DNA of 64,000 bases from Pantoea stewartii subsp. stewartii (GTDB lineage Bacteria; Pseudomonadota; Gammaproteobacteria; Enterobacterales; Enterobacteriaceae): assembly GCF_008801695.1 (NCBI RefSeq), contig NZ_VZPF01000003.1, forward strand, positions 31,183 to 95,182, read 5' to 3'. Positions 1 to 8,639 of the stretch are shown in pieces; position 1 is the first letter of the stretch; each line of letters begins with the position of its first letter. The position numbers and the translations under genes are program-made. Below the pieces are notes generated by a model. It was given only the letters and a program-made list of their open reading frames with translations, was not told the DNA's origin and did no database searches.

Positions 1-1685
1 GCCAAATCTGCGTGGCTGGCTTCTTCGCTGCGGCTGGCTTCGTAGGTAGGGCGGTTGCCGCTGGCGGTAGTGGCGCGGCGGATAGCCATAAAGGACTGCG
101 CAATGTCAGTGTGTCCTGCGTCAAACTCCAGACGGCGGTGGCTGATAATGTCGTATGCCTTGAGCACCAGGGCGTTTTTGACGTTAGGGTTGTAGACAAA
201 CTCCCGCACGGCAGGAAAGAACGCTTTCACGTTCTCGTAGACACCGTGACCGACGCCGGTTGAGTCGATGCCGATATAAGTCACGTTGTACTGCTGCGTC
301 AGTTTTTTAATGGCGTCAGCCTGGGCGCGGAAATCCATCCCGCGCCACTGGTGCCGCTCAAGAATGCGGAACTTGCCACCCGGCACGGTTGGCGGTGCCA
401 CCACCACGCACCCGGCGCTGTCACCGTTCTGCGTGCCTTTCGCCGGGTCGTATCCGATCCAGACTTCGCGCCAGCCAAAAGGGCGCAGCGCCAGCGCCTG
501 AAAATCGGACCAGACTTCCCAGCTGTCCACCATGCACGCCTGCAGCTCGCTGAGCGGGAACACTGACGCCAGATCGTCAATAAATTCGCACATCAGCAGG
601 TTCTGGTATTCGTCCGGGCTGTACTCCATGCGCAGCTGGTCCAGGTCGAACAGATTACAGCCGCCGCGCACCGCATCCTCCACGGTGACGATCTGGCGGT
701 ACTGCCCGTCCGGGCAGAGCACGCCGCGCGCAAGATTGCTGTGGGTCAGGTCAATATCCACCTTGTCCGCTTTGGCGCGGCCCCGGTTGAACAGCGCACC
801 GGACCAGAACGGATAGGCGCTGTGGGTCAGGCTGGACGGCGTGGAGAAGTAGGTTTGTCGCCATTTCTTGTGAATGGCCATGCCGGAGGCAACCTTGCGC
901 AGCTCCTGGAATTTCGGTATCCAGAAATATTCATCAAGGTACAGGTTGCCATGGTAGCTCTGCGCCGTGCGGGCGTTGGTGCCGAGAAAGTACAGGCACG
1001 CGCCGTTGCTGAGCGTCATCGGGTCGCCTTTCAGCTCAACATCCACCTCTTTTGCAAAGTCGATGATGTACTGCTTAAAGACGTGCGCCTGCGCCTTACT
1101 GGCTGAGAGAAAAATCTGGTTGCGCCCTGTGGTGATGGCGTCAATCAGCGCCTCACGGGCAAAAAAGTATGTTGCCCCGATCTGGCGTGATTTAAGCAGG
1201 TTGCGAATGCGGTGTTTTACGCCTGCCTGCCACCAGTGGCGCTGATATTCAAACATGCCGTTACGGAAGATTTCTTCCAGCTTTTCGGTCTGCTCATCAG
1301 TGAAAACATTTTTTTCGGGCTGGCGTCGTGGCCCTTTGTTACGATTGGCGACGTTCGGGTTTAAGTCAGCTTCGTTCCCGCCATCGTTAAATTTACCGAT
1401 CCGGGCGTGGCGCTCTGACTGGCGCGCCAGCAGGTCAATTTCCTTGAAGTCTTTCCCTTCTTTCTGCTCCTTCATGATGAGCTGGCAGTAACGTGCGGCG
1501 GTGGTGAGCTGCATCTGATCCAGCGGCCCATAGTCGCCCCACTTGTCGCGCTTTTTCCAGCTGTGAACGGTTGCAACTTTCTCGCCCAGCATTTCAGCAA
1601 TGCGGGCTACGCGGTATCCCTGAAAGTACAGCAGCATGGCCTGCCTACGGGGATCGAGGTCTGCGGGGGTCAGTGTCGTGTTCAT
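1..1685 (-). CDS. P: Phage terminase large (ATPase) subunit, P2 gpP-like, 3' end cut by window
   Basis: The reading frame starts with ATG at 1685 on the minus strand and stays open to the window edge (561 codons), so only about the last 30 residues and the stop are missing compared with P2 gpP (590 aa). The N-terminus holds a helix-turn-helix-like segment (YRVARIAEMLGEKVATVHSW). A Walker A-like LLKSRQIGAT and a Walker B-like LYLDEYFW follow near residues 165 and 245. Known role: the ATPase that drives packaging of DNA into the prohead together with gpM. It is divergent from O, which is the P2 arrangement. Identification is by motifs and gene order. Confidence 0.93.
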   Translation of the reverse strand, partial: MNTTLTPADLDPRRQAMLLYFQGYRVARIAEMLGEKVATVHSWKKRDKWGDYGPLDQMQLTTAARYCQLIMKEQKEGKDFKEIDLLARQSERHARIGKFNDGGNEADLNPNVANRNKGPRRQPEKNVFTDEQTEKLEEIFRNGMFEYQRHWWQAGVKHRIRNLLKSRQIGATYFFAREALIDAITTGRNQIFLSASKAQAHVFKQYIIDFAKEVDVELKGDPMTLSNGACLYFLGTNARTAQSYHGNLYLDEYFWIPKFQELRKVASGMAIHKKWRQTYFSTPSSLTHSAYPFWSGALFNRGRAKADKVDIDLTHSNLARGVLCPDGQYRQIVTVEDAVRGGCNLFDLDQLRMEYSPDEYQNLLMCEFIDDLASVFPLSELQACMVDSWEVWSDFQALALRPFGWREVWIGYDPAKGTQNGDSAGCVVVAPPTVPGGKFRILERHQWRGMDFRAQADAIKKLTQQYNVTYIGIDSTGVGHGVYENVKAFFPAVREFVYNPNVKNALVLKAYDIISHRRLEFDAGHTDIAQSFMAIRRATTASGNRPTYEASRSEEASHADL

Positions 1686-1731
1686 GGCCCAAACATACGG
1701 CCTTGCCTGACGGCTTTCCCCGGCTGCGGTT

Positions 1732-1749
1732 TGTGTGGTTTACCGTACA
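1732..1749 (+). promoter_or_regulatory. Putative Ogr activator site of the late O promoter
   Basis: TGT at 1732-1734 and ACA at 1747-1749 are separated by exactly 12 bases, in the P-O intergenic region. P2-family Ogr/Delta activators bind TGT-N12-ACA about 55 bp upstream of late transcription starts. That distance puts a start near 1795, just ahead of the O gene. The outer context TTTGTGT and GTACAAG is shared with the site upstream of V. Because the site is palindromic it might also serve the leftward P gene. No second site was found here. Confidence 0.65.
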
Positions 1750-1827
1750 AGTGCCGCGCGTTGTTTCACTCCCCCCATCACCGCAAACATAAGGCTCCAG
1801 TAAGTTATTTCTAACGGAGCACGGCTC

Positions 1828-2661
1828 ATGACAGTGAAAGCAAAGCGTTTCCGTATTGGGGTGGAAGGTGCCACCACTGACGGGCGCGAAATCCAGCGTG
1901 AATGGCTGGTACAGATGGCTGCCAGCTACAACCCGACGGTCTATACCGCGCTGATTAACCTTGAGCACATCAAGTCTTATCTGCCGGACAGCACCTTTAA
2001 CCGCTACGGCAGGGTGACGGGGCTGGTTGCAGAAGAAATCAAGGACGGGCCGCTGGCGGGCAAGATGGCGCTTTATGCCGATATCGAACCCACGGACGCC
2101 CTGGTGGAGCTGGTGAAGAAAGGCCAGAAGCTTTTCACCTCCATGGAGGTCAGCACGAAGTTTGCCGACACCGGCAAAGCCTACCTTGTGGGGCTGGGGG
2201 CGACGGACGATCCGGCGAGCCTTGGCACCGAAATGCTGGCATTCAGCGCCAGCGCCGCGCATAACCCGCTGGCGAACCGTAAGCAGAACCCTGAAAACCT
2301 GTTTTCGGAAGCGGTTGAAGCGCTGATCGAACTGGAAGAAGCCCAGGACGAAAAGCCGTCCCTCTTTGCCCGCGTCACTGCGCTGTTCACCAAAAAAGAG
2401 CAGACCGATGAGGCGCGTTTCTCCGACGTGCATAAAGCCGTGGAACTGGTCGCCACCGAGCAGCAGAACCTGAGCGAGCGCACGGATAAATCCCTGACCG
2501 GACAGGACAAGCGCCTTTCTGAGCTGGAGTCCTCCCTGCAGGAACAGCAGGCCGCCTTTGCCGAACTTGAGCAGAAGCTGAGCAGCGAAGACAGCCGTAA
2601 AGACTACCGCCAGCGCGCGCCGGGCGGTGACGCACCGGCAGGCACCCTGACCAATTGCTGA
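1828..2661 (+). CDS. O: Capsid scaffolding protein / prohead protease, P2 gpO-like
   Basis: 277 residues, close to P2 gpO. The N-terminal serine protease domain shows the expected triad in order: Asp18 (TTDGRE), His47 (NLEHIKS) and Ser105 (LFTSMEVS). The C-terminal half (about 200-260) is charged and heptad-like, as expected of the scaffold helix. Known role: it guides capsid assembly and cleaves gpO, gpN and gpQ. An SD-like GGAG precedes the ATG. The next gene, N, begins 16 bp downstream. Confidence 0.94.
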   Translation: MTVKAKRFRIGVEGATTDGREIQREWLVQMAASYNPTVYTALINLEHIKSYLPDSTFNRYGRVTGLVAEEIKDGPLAGKMALYADIEPTDALVELVKKGQKLFTSMEVSTKFADTGKAYLVGLGATDDPASLGTEMLAFSASAAHNPLANRKQNPENLFSEAVEALIELEEAQDEKPSLFARVTALFTKKEQTDEARFSDVHKAVELVATEQQNLSERTDKSLTGQDKRLSELESSLQEQQAAFAELEQKLSSEDSRKDYRQRAPGGDAPAGTLTNC

Positions 2662-2677
2662 TGGAGCATAAAACCCG

Positions 2678-3739
2678 ATGAAAAAGAAAACCCGCTTTGC
2701 CTTTAACGCTTACCTGCAGCAGCTGGCGCGCCTGAACGGTGTGGAGGTGGAAGAACTCTCCAGTAAGTTCACTGTAGAGCCGTCCGTGCAGCAGACGCTG
2801 GAAGACCAGATCCAGCAGTCCGCCGCTTTCCTGACACTGGTTAACATCACGCCGGTCACTGAGCAGTCCGGGCAGTTGCTGGGGCTGGGTGTTGGCAGCA
2901 CCATTGCCGGAACCACCGATACCACCACCAAAGAGCGCGAGCCTACCGATCCGACGCTGATGGAAGACGTGGAATACAAATGCGAGCAGACCAACTTTGA
3001 TACGGTACTGACCTACGCAAAACTGGACCTGTGGGCGAAATTCCAGGACTTCCAGGTGCGTATCCGCAACGCCATCGTCAAGCGTCAGGCGCTGGACCGC
3101 ATCATGATCGGCTTTAACGGCGTGAAGCGCGCCAAAACCTCCAATCGTGCTGAAAACCCGCTGCTGCAGGACGTCAATAAAGGCTGGCTGCAGAAAATCC
3201 GCGAAGACGCGCCGGATCATGTCATGGGCAGCACAACAAAAGACGGCGCAACAACTGCAGGCGCGGTCAAGGTGGGTAAGGGGGGTGACTATGCCAACCT
3301 GGACGCCGTGGTGATGGATGCCGTCAACGAGCTGATCGACGCGGTTTATCAGGATGATGACGATCTGGTTGTCGTCTGCGGACGTGAACTGCTGTCTGAC
3401 AAGTATTTCCCGCTGGTCAACAAAGAGCAGGACAACAGCGAGAAAATCGCCGCCGATCTGATCATCAGCCAGAAACGTATGGGTGGCCTGCAGGCAGTGC
3501 GCGCGCCTTACTTCCCGGCAAATGCCCTGCTGATCACCCGTCTGGATAACCTGTCCATCTACTGGCAGGAAGACACCCGCCGCCGTTCTGTTATCGACAA
3601 CCCGAAACGTGACCGGATTGAAAACTTTGAATCCGTCAACGAGGCGTATGTGGTCGAGGACTACCGCTGCGCGGCGCTGGTTGAAAACATCGAAATCGGT
3701 GATTTCAGCGCGCCTGCCGCACCGGAAGGTGGGGAATAA
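2678..3739 (+). CDS. N: Major capsid protein, P2 gpN-like
   Basis: 353 residues versus 357 in P2. The product is the icosahedral shell subunit, expected to be trimmed at its N-terminus by gpO. Family landmarks seen are the early TFAFNAYLQQLA-like helix (here TRFAFNAYLQQLA), the VEPSVQQTLEDQIQ segment and the C-terminal RRSVIDNPKRDRIENFESVN stretch. It sits between O and M in the standard order with a short 3-bp gap to M. Confidence 0.95.
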   Translation: MKKKTRFAFNAYLQQLARLNGVEVEELSSKFTVEPSVQQTLEDQIQQSAAFLTLVNITPVTEQSGQLLGLGVGSTIAGTTDTTTKEREPTDPTLMEDVEYKCEQTNFDTVLTYAKLDLWAKFQDFQVRIRNAIVKRQALDRIMIGFNGVKRAKTSNRAENPLLQDVNKGWLQKIREDAPDHVMGSTTKDGATTAGAVKVGKGGDYANLDAVVMDAVNELIDAVYQDDDDLVVVCGRELLSDKYFPLVNKEQDNSEKIAADLIISQKRMGGLQAVRAPYFPANALLITRLDNLSIYWQEDTRRRSVIDNPKRDRIENFESVNEAYVVEDYRCAALVENIEIGDFSAPAAPEGGE

Positions 3740-3742
3740 CGC

Positions 3743-4393
3743 ATGAGCCTGAGTCCCGCACGGCAGCACCGCCTGCGCATTCAGGCCGAACAGGCCGCCC
3801 GTGAGGGCGGCAGTGTTCGCCATGCGTCGGGCTATGACCTGATGCTGCTGCAGCTGGCAGAAGACCGCCGCCGCCTCAAGGGCGTACAGTCCACGGTGAA
3901 AAAGGCGGAAATCAAGGTAGAGCTGCTGCCGAAATATTCCGCCTGGGCGGAGGGCGTGCTGACAGCTGGAGGTGCGCAGCAGGATGACGTGCTGATGTAC
4001 GTGATGCTGTGGCGTATCGACGCCGGTGATTATGCCGGTGCGCTCGAAATCGGGCGTCATGCGCTGCGCCATGGCTGGGTGATGCCGCTGGGCAACCGTA
4101 ACGTGCAGACCGTGCTGGCAGAAGAAATGGCAGACGCGGCGCAAAGCGCTCTGCTAGCCGCAGCCGGTTTTGATGCCGATCTGCTTTTGCAGACGCTGGA
4201 CCTGACAACCGATATGGATATGCCGGACCAGTCGCGGGCGCGTCTGCATAAAGCCATCGGCGCTGTACTGAGCGAAAGCAACCCGGCATCTGCCCTGAAT
4301 CACCTTACCCATGCGCTGCAGCTCGATCCCCGCTGCGGTGTAAAAAAAGAAAAACAGCAGCTGGAGCGCAGACTGCGCAATGACAGCCGCTAA
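3743..4393 (+). CDS. M: Terminase small (endonuclease) subunit, P2 gpM-like
   Basis: 216 residues, somewhat shorter than the 247 of P2 gpM. It contains the family's central region with WRIDAGDYAGALEIGRHAL and the GWVMPLGNRN segment. Known role: the terminase subunit that cuts cos DNA, working with gpP. It starts 3 bp after the stop of N, which suggests translational coupling. The C-terminus is rich in Lys and Arg. The shortening appears natural, since the frame is intact. Confidence 0.9.
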   Translation: MSLSPARQHRLRIQAEQAAREGGSVRHASGYDLMLLQLAEDRRRLKGVQSTVKKAEIKVELLPKYSAWAEGVLTAGGAQQDDVLMYVMLWRIDAGDYAGALEIGRHALRHGWVMPLGNRNVQTVLAEEMADAAQSALLAAAGFDADLLLQTLDLTTDMDMPDQSRARLHKAIGAVLSESNPASALNHLTHALQLDPRCGVKKEKQQLERRLRNDSR

Positions 4394-4486
4394 AGAACGT
4401 GCCCCGCGCACGGGCGGCACGGGGTGGCGAAAGGCACTGCCACATCAAAACCCCGTCCACCGCCCACTTATTCAGGAGAAAGCCGC

Positions 4487-4951
4487 ATGAAGTTTGTTGC
4501 GCCCGAACAGGCACCGGAACAGGCGGAGGTCATCAAAAATACGCCGTTCTGGCCTGATGTGGACCTGTCGGAATTTCGCAGTGTGATGCGCACTGACGGC
4601 ACGGTGACGCAGCCGCGTTTAAAGCAGGTTGTGCTGACGGCTATTTCTGAGGTTAACGCTGAGCTATACGACTTCCGCAACCGTCAGCAGATGCTGGGCT
4701 GGCGGACACTTGCAGATGTACCGGCGGAAATGCTGGACGGCAAAAGCGAGCGTATCCAGCACTACCACAACGCCGTTTTTTGCTGGGCGCGCGCTGTGCT
4801 CAATGAGCGTTATCAGGACTATGACGCCACAGCGTCAGGCGTGAAGCGAGGGGAGGAGCTGGCGGAGGCCAGCGGCGATCTGTGGCGTGATGCCCGCTGG
4901 GCTATCAGCCGGGTGCAGGATGCACCGCACTGTACGGTGGAGCTTATCTGA
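4487..4951 (+). CDS. L: Head completion/stabilization protein, P2 gpL-like
   Basis: 154 residues from the ATG at 4487. A longer frame begins at 4424, but the AGGAG at 4473-4477 sits ideally before 4487, so the shorter form is preferred. It contains WPDVDLSEFRSVMRTDGTV and the KSERIQHYHNAVFCWARA helix typical of gpL. Known role: it stabilises DNA-filled heads and forms part of the head-tail connector. Its stop overlaps the start of X in the arrangement TGATGA. Confidence 0.92.
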   Translation: MKFVAPEQAPEQAEVIKNTPFWPDVDLSEFRSVMRTDGTVTQPRLKQVVLTAISEVNAELYDFRNRQQMLGWRTLADVPAEMLDGKSERIQHYHNAVFCWARAVLNERYQDYDATASGVKRGEELAEASGDLWRDARWAISRVQDAPHCTVELI

Positions 4952-5154
4952 TGAAAGTGCGTGCGCATCAGTATGACACGGTGGACGCGCTTTGCTGGCG
5001 TCATTACGGGCGCACGCAGGGTGTCACTGAGCAGGTTCTGCAGGCAAATCCGGGGCTGGCTGAGTACGGCCCATTTTTACCGCACGGGCTGCAGGTGGAG
5101 CTGCCGGACATTACGGCGTCAACCACGGCGCAGACCGTCCAGCTATGGGACTGA
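4951..5154 (+). CDS. X: Tail protein X, P2 gpX-like
   Basis: 67 residues, matching the small gpX family, which has a LysM-like fold. Visible features are the DTVDALCWRHYG start and the GLAEYGPFLPHGLQVELPD core. The product is a structural tail protein, thought to help join the baseplate hub or tail end. The start overlaps the stop of L by one base, and the holin gene follows after 3 bp. Confidence 0.93.
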   Translation: MKVRAHQYDTVDALCWRHYGRTQGVTEQVLQANPGLAEYGPFLPHGLQVELPDITASTTAQTVQLWD

Positions 5155-5157
5155 ATT

Positions 5158-5373
5158 ATGACGCTTGAACGAATCAGCGCCTTTATCACTTACTGCATCG
5201 CCGTGCTGCTGGCATGGCTGGGCGATCTGTCGCTCAAGGATGCGTCAACGGTTGGCGGCGTACTGATTGGTGTGCTGATGCTGGCTATCAACTGGTACTA
5301 CAAACACCAGTCTTTCAAATTGTTACGTGGTGGCAAGATTTCGCGGGGGGAATATGAATCCTTCAATCGTTAA
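5158..5373 (+). CDS. Phage holin (HP1/P21-type family), P2 Y position
   Basis: 71 residues with two hydrophobic segments (about 6-24 and 32-48, the second ending INWYYKH) and a basic C-terminal tail. This is the pattern of small class II holins. It occupies the position of P2 gene Y. Since the following endolysin carries a signal-anchor, this holin may act as a pinholin that depolarises the membrane and releases the endolysin. That role is inferred from the partner. Its 3' end overlaps the endolysin start. Confidence 0.85.
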   Translation: MTLERISAFITYCIAVLLAWLGDLSLKDASTVGGVLIGVLMLAINWYYKHQSFKLLRGGKISRGEYESFNR

Positions 5374-5863
5374 GCGCTGCCTTGTCGGGGCGGTGCTGGC
5401 TATCGCCGCCACGTTGCCCGGATTTCAGTCGCTTCATACCTCTGTTGAGGGGCTGAAACTGATCGCCGATTACGAGGGATGCCGCCTGCAGCCTTATCAG
5501 TGCAGCGCGGGCATTTGGACTGACGGGATCGGTAATACGTCCGGTGTGGTGCCGGGAAAAACCATAACAGAACGGCAGGCGGCGCAGGGACTTATCACCA
5601 ACGTGCTGCGCGTGGAGCGGGCACTGGATAAATGTGTGGTGCAGCCGATGCCGCAAAAGGTCTATGACGCGGTGGTGTCGTTTGCTTTCAACGTGGGCAC
5701 CGGCAACGCCTGCAGCTCCACGCTGGTTAAGTTGCTGAACCAGCGGCGCTGGGCGGATGCCTGCCATCAGCTGCCGCGCTGGGTATATGTCAAAGGTGTG
5801 TTTAATCAGGGGCTGGACAACCGCCGCGCGCGGGAAATGGCCTGGTGCTTAAAAGGAGCATAA
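5354..5863 (+). CDS. Phage endolysin, GH24 lysozyme with N-terminal signal-anchor (SAR-type), P2 K position
   Basis: 169 residues from the ATG at 5354. An upstream ATG at 5327 lies inside the holin gene and has no better RBS. Residues about 9-27 are a weakly hydrophobic, Ala/Gly-rich segment typical of SAR endolysins. The catalytic pattern E-8aa-C-5aa-T is present as Glu41, Cys50 and Thr56 (YEGCRLQPYQCSAGIWT). Other Cys residues may take part in the disulfide exchange that controls this class. It is expected to degrade murein in the periplasm at lysis. It overlaps the holin gene by 20 bp. Confidence 0.92.
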   Translation: MNPSIVKRCLVGAVLAIAATLPGFQSLHTSVEGLKLIADYEGCRLQPYQCSAGIWTDGIGNTSGVVPGKTITERQAAQGLITNVLRVERALDKCVVQPMPQKVYDAVVSFAFNVGTGNACSSTLVKLLNQRRWADACHQLPRWVYVKGVFNQGLDNRRAREMAWCLKGA

Positions 5864-5867
5864 CGGA

Positions 5868-6245
5868 ATGAAAAAGAAAGTCATGAGCGTTTTTTTCCAG
5901 CTGGCATGGGCTGCGCTGTTGGTTATCAGTCTGCTGTATCCGCGCAGCGGTGCGCCGGTTCTGGTTGGTGCGTCTGTCTGGGTGTCATGCTTCCTCGCCT
6001 GGCTGCTCGCTGCGCTGTGCGCTGTCGGGTGGTTCGCCGGAGATCGTGTGCGCGATGAGGTCAGGGCGGCACTGCTGAAATTCAGGGCGCACCCCGTAAA
6101 ACCCGTGCGTACATGGGTAATCAGGCTGCTTATTGTTCTGTGCCTGGCGTTTTCGGGATGGGTGATCACCCTGGTGTTTTACCTGCTGACGCTGGTTTTG
6201 TATCAGATTGCCCGCGCGCAGCTTCATGAGCCGATGGCGGCCTGA
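5868..6245 (+). CDS. lysA: LysA-like membrane protein, possible antiholin
   Basis: 125 residues with about four hydrophobic segments (8-23, 31-56, 82-100 and 99-116). It lies between the endolysin and spanin genes exactly where P2 encodes LysA, which delays lysis. Function is assigned from position and membrane topology more than from strong sequence recognition. The stop codon overlaps the start of lysB (ATGGCGGCCTGATGCG). Confidence 0.75.
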   Translation: MKKKVMSVFFQLAWAALLVISLLYPRSGAPVLVGASVWVSCFLAWLLAALCAVGWFAGDRVRDEVRAALLKFRAHPVKPVRTWVIRLLIVLCLAFSGWVITLVFYLLTLVLYQIARAQLHEPMAA

Positions 6246-6670
6246 TGCGTGCGCTGGCGGTAGTGCTGGCGCTGGCACTTGCGGCGCTGGGCTGGCAGTC
6301 GTGGCGGCTTAACAATGCCAGCCACACCATCGAAACGCAGGGCGCGGCGCTGAAAAGCAAAACGCAGGAGCTGACGAAGAAAAACAGCCAGCTGATCGGC
6401 CTGTCCATTCTGACCGAAACCAACAGCCGGGAGCAGACGCGGCTTTATGCAGCAGCGGAACAGACCACCGCACTGCTGCGCAGCCGCCAGCACCGGATCG
6501 AGGAACTGAAACGTGAAAATGAGGATTTGCGCCGCTGGGCTGATACTCCTTTGCCTGCTGACATTATCCGGCTGCGGGAGCGTCCGGCTCTCGCCGGAGG
6601 TGCAGCTTACCGTGAGTGGCTGTCCCAGAGTGACGCAGTGCCGCCTGGAAAGGTCAGCGCCGCGCAGTAA
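6245..6670 (+). CDS. lysB: Inner-membrane spanin subunit, LysB/Rz-like
   Basis: 141 residues with one N-terminal transmembrane segment (about 3-18). A long coiled coil follows (about 25-95, rich in Gln, Glu, Lys and Leu), then a Pro-rich tail with DIIRLRERPALAGG near 106-119. This is the i-spanin architecture. It should span the periplasm and pair with the lipoprotein encoded inside its 3' end, fusing the inner and outer membranes as the last lysis step. Confidence 0.88.
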   Translation: MRALAVVLALALAALGWQSWRLNNASHTIETQGAALKSKTQELTKKNSQLIGLSILTETNSREQTRLYAAAEQTTALLRSRQHRIEELKRENEDLRRWADTPLPADIIRLRERPALAGGAAYREWLSQSDAVPPGKVSAAQ

Positions 6671-6803
6671 CGGCGATCTGAATGCGGTGCTGGATGAAAC
6701 CGAGGCCGCCTGGGCGGTCTGTGCTGACAAAGTGGACACGATTATTGCGTGTCAGGAGCGAGACAGTGAACAAACCGCAGTCCTTACGCAGCGCCCTGAA
6801 TAA
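6519..6803 (+). CDS. lysC: Outer-membrane spanin lipoprotein, LysC/Rz1-like, nested in lysB
   Basis: The gene starts inside lysB in another frame and extends past it. The ATG at 6519 is preceded by an in-frame GTG at 6513 and by GAGG at 6500. The product of about 94 residues begins with a lipoprotein signal ending in the lipobox LSGC (CLLTLSGCGSVRL). It is expected to be anchored to the outer membrane and to contact LysB. Overlapping Rz/Rz1 genes of this kind are typical. It is longer than many Rz1 proteins, with a Cys-containing tail reaching into the start of R. Confidence 0.85.
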   Translation: MRICAAGLILLCLLTLSGCGSVRLSPEVQLTVSGCPRVTQCRLERSAPRSNGDLNAVLDETEAAWAVCADKVDTIIACQERDSEQTAVLTQRPE

Positions 6804-7197
6804 AGCGGTTGCCTATGTCCGCGACAACCCGGACAAGCTGCACCTTTTCGTTGATAACGGCTCACTGGTGGCAACAGGAGCCAGCTCCATGTCATGGGAA
6901 TACCGCTACACCCTGAACGTGGTGATCGAGGATTTCAGCGGCGACCAGAATCTGCTGATGGCTCCTGTGCTGCTGTGGCTCAGTACCAGCCAGCCGGACG
7001 CCATCAACAACCCGGATCTGCGCGAAAAACTGTTTACCTTTGAAGTGGATATCCTGCGCAACGATGTGTGCGATATCAGCCTGAACCTGCAACTGACGGA
7101 GCGCGTGCTGGTCAGCACTGACGGCAGCGTGTCGAGCGTTGAAGCGGTGCCGGAGCCGGACGAACCCGAAGAAATGTGGACGGTGAAACGTGGATGA
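6766..7197 (+). CDS. R: Tail completion protein, P2 gpR-like
   Basis: 143 residues from the GTG at 6766. The open frame extends upstream, but an AGGAG at about 6754 and the match to the gpR N-terminus (NKPQSLRSALNKAV) support this start. Family landmarks are FVDNGSLVATG and the YRYTLNVVIEDFSGD strand. It is required for joining tails to heads. It overlaps the 3' end of lysC and, by 8 bp, the start of S. Confidence 0.92.
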   Translation: MNKPQSLRSALNKAVAYVRDNPDKLHLFVDNGSLVATGASSMSWEYRYTLNVVIEDFSGDQNLLMAPVLLWLSTSQPDAINNPDLREKLFTFEVDILRNDVCDISLNLQLTERVLVSTDGSVSSVEAVPEPDEPEEMWTVKRG

Positions 7198-7636
7198 GCT
7201 GCAGAGGGTGGACGACTGGCTGACGGCGCTGCTGGCAAATCTGGAGCCTGCTGCACGCAGCCGTATGATGCGGCAACTGGCGCAACAGCTGCGCCGGACG
7301 CAGCAGCAGAACATCAGGCTGCAGCGAAATCCTGACGGCAGCGGTTATGAGCCGCGCCGGGTGACAGCCCGCAGCAAGAAGGGGCGCATCAAACGCCAGA
7401 TGTTTGCAAAGCTTCGCACCGCAAAATACCTGAAAACCACCGCCAGTGCGGACTCTGCCAGCGTGCAGTTTGATGGCAAGGTGCAGCGTATTGCCCGTGT
7501 TCACCATTACGGCCTGCGCGATCGCGTCAGCCGAAAAGGCCCGGAGGTCCGCTACGCTGAGCGCCGCCTGCTGGGCGTGAATGATGAGGTGGAAACCGTC
7601 ACCCGTGACACCCTGCTGCGCTGGCTGGCGGGGTGA
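7190..7636 (+). CDS. S: Tail completion protein, P2 gpS-like
   Basis: 148 residues starting with GTG at 7190, overlapping the 3' end of R. The sequence has the family's RMMRQLAQQLRRTQQQNI region, a basic YEPRRVTARSKKGRIKR stretch and the VHHYGLRDRVS motif. Known role: tail sheath or tail completion together with gpR. This gene ends the R-S group. A late promoter for V lies just downstream. Confidence 0.92.
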   Translation: MDELQRVDDWLTALLANLEPAARSRMMRQLAQQLRRTQQQNIRLQRNPDGSGYEPRRVTARSKKGRIKRQMFAKLRTAKYLKTTASADSASVQFDGKVQRIARVHHYGLRDRVSRKGPEVRYAERRLLGVNDEVETVTRDTLLRWLAG

Positions 7637-7640
7637 TCTT

Positions 7641-7658
7641 TGTGTCACCGCTGGTACA
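7641..7658 (+). promoter_or_regulatory. Putative Ogr activator site of the late V promoter
   Basis: TGT (7641-7643) and ACA (7656-7658) are separated by 12 bases in the S-V gap. The flanks match the O-promoter site (TTTGTGT on the left, GTACAAG on the right). P2-type Ogr sites lie near -55, which puts the expected transcription start around 7705, at or next to the V start codon (7705). Confidence 0.65.
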
Positions 7659-7704
7659 AGCGCCCGCGCTGCCACCCTTTTCCCTCTGATGGCAACCTTT
7701 CGTT

Positions 7705-8283
7705 ATGAATGCACAACTGACCGAAATCATGCGCCTTATCACCAACCTGATCCGCACCGGCACCGTGACCGAAGTGGACCGGGAAAACTGGCTGTGCCGG
7801 GTGAGAGTGGGCGAGCTTGAAACCAACTGGATTAACTGGCTGACGTTGCGTGCCGGTGGTGCCCGTACATGGTGGTGCCCGTCGCCGGATGAGCAGGTGG
7901 TGGTGCTGAGCATGGGCGGCAATCTGGAAACTGCTTTTGCGTTGCCAGCCATCTATTCCAGTCAGTTTGCGCCGCCGTCTGATTCCGTGGACGGCTGCGT
8001 GACGGAGTACCCGGACGGGGGCTGGTTTGAGTATGAACCCGCCACCGGGCGGTGGCATGTCCGGGGTATCAAATCCATGGTGATCGAGGCGGCGGACAAT
8101 ATCACCCTCAAAACCGGTGAGTTTGTGGTGGAGGCTGACACCACGCGCATTAACAGTGAGGTTGTGATCAATGGCGGCGTCACCCAGGGCGGCGGCGCGA
8201 TGAGTTCCAACGGGATCGTGGTGGATAAACACGGTCACACCGGCGTGAAGTCCGGCGGCGATACGTCAGGAGGCCCGGTATGA
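7705..8283 (+). CDS. V: Baseplate spike protein, P2 gpV-like
   Basis: 192 residues. An N-terminal OB-like domain is followed by a beta-helical shaft (about 125-165, alternating NITLKTGEFVVEAD-type strands). A C-terminal apex carries the iron-binding HxH motif (DKHGHTGV). It forms the trimeric membrane-piercing tip of the contractile tail. The stop overlaps the W start by 4 bp. Confidence 0.94.
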   Translation: MNAQLTEIMRLITNLIRTGTVTEVDRENWLCRVRVGELETNWINWLTLRAGGARTWWCPSPDEQVVVLSMGGNLETAFALPAIYSSQFAPPSDSVDGCVTEYPDGGWFEYEPATGRWHVRGIKSMVIEAADNITLKTGEFVVEADTTRINSEVVINGGVTQGGGAMSSNGIVVDKHGHTGVKSGGDTSGGPV

Positions 8284-8639
8284 CGCTGTATATCGGCATG
8301 GGCCAGGGCAACGGCAAGACCATTACTGATACGGATCATCTGCGCCAGTCAGTGCGGGATATTCTGCTGACCCCGCAGGGTAGTAGGATTGCCCGCCGGG
8401 AATATGGTTCCCTGCTGTCCGCCCTGATTGACCAGCCGCAGAACCCGGCGCTACGCCTGCAGGTCATGTCTGCAGTGTATGTGGCGCTGAGTCGCTGGGA
8501 GCCACGACTTACGCTGGATTCCATCACCATCAGCAGCAATTTTGACGGCTCCATGGTGGTTGAGCTTACCGGGCAGCGCAACAACGGCGCGCCGGTTTCC
8601 CTTTCGGTAACTACAGGAGCAGACAATGGCAGTGATTGA
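8280..8639 (+). CDS. W: Baseplate wedge protein, P2 gpW-like (T4 gp25 family)
   Basis: 119 residues with the gp25-like core, including the GSRIARREYGSLLSALIDQP region and the C-terminal strand pair ending VSLSVTTGADN. It is a baseplate wedge component that helps nucleate sheath assembly. It overlaps V by 4 bp and the start of J by 14 bp, so the V-W-J genes are translationally coupled. Confidence 0.94.
   Translation: MTLYIGMGQGNGKTITDTDHLRQSVRDILLTPQGSRIARREYGSLLSALIDQPQNPALRLQVMSAVYVALSRWEPRLTLDSITISSNFDGSMVVELTGQRNNGAPVSLSVTTGADNGSD

Noticed and set aside
2387..4144. 585-codon open frame on the minus strand
   Set aside because: It runs opposite to O, N and M, which match P2 capsid and terminase proteins end to end. 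The translation has no recognisable domain and its codon pattern is that of an antisense shadow.
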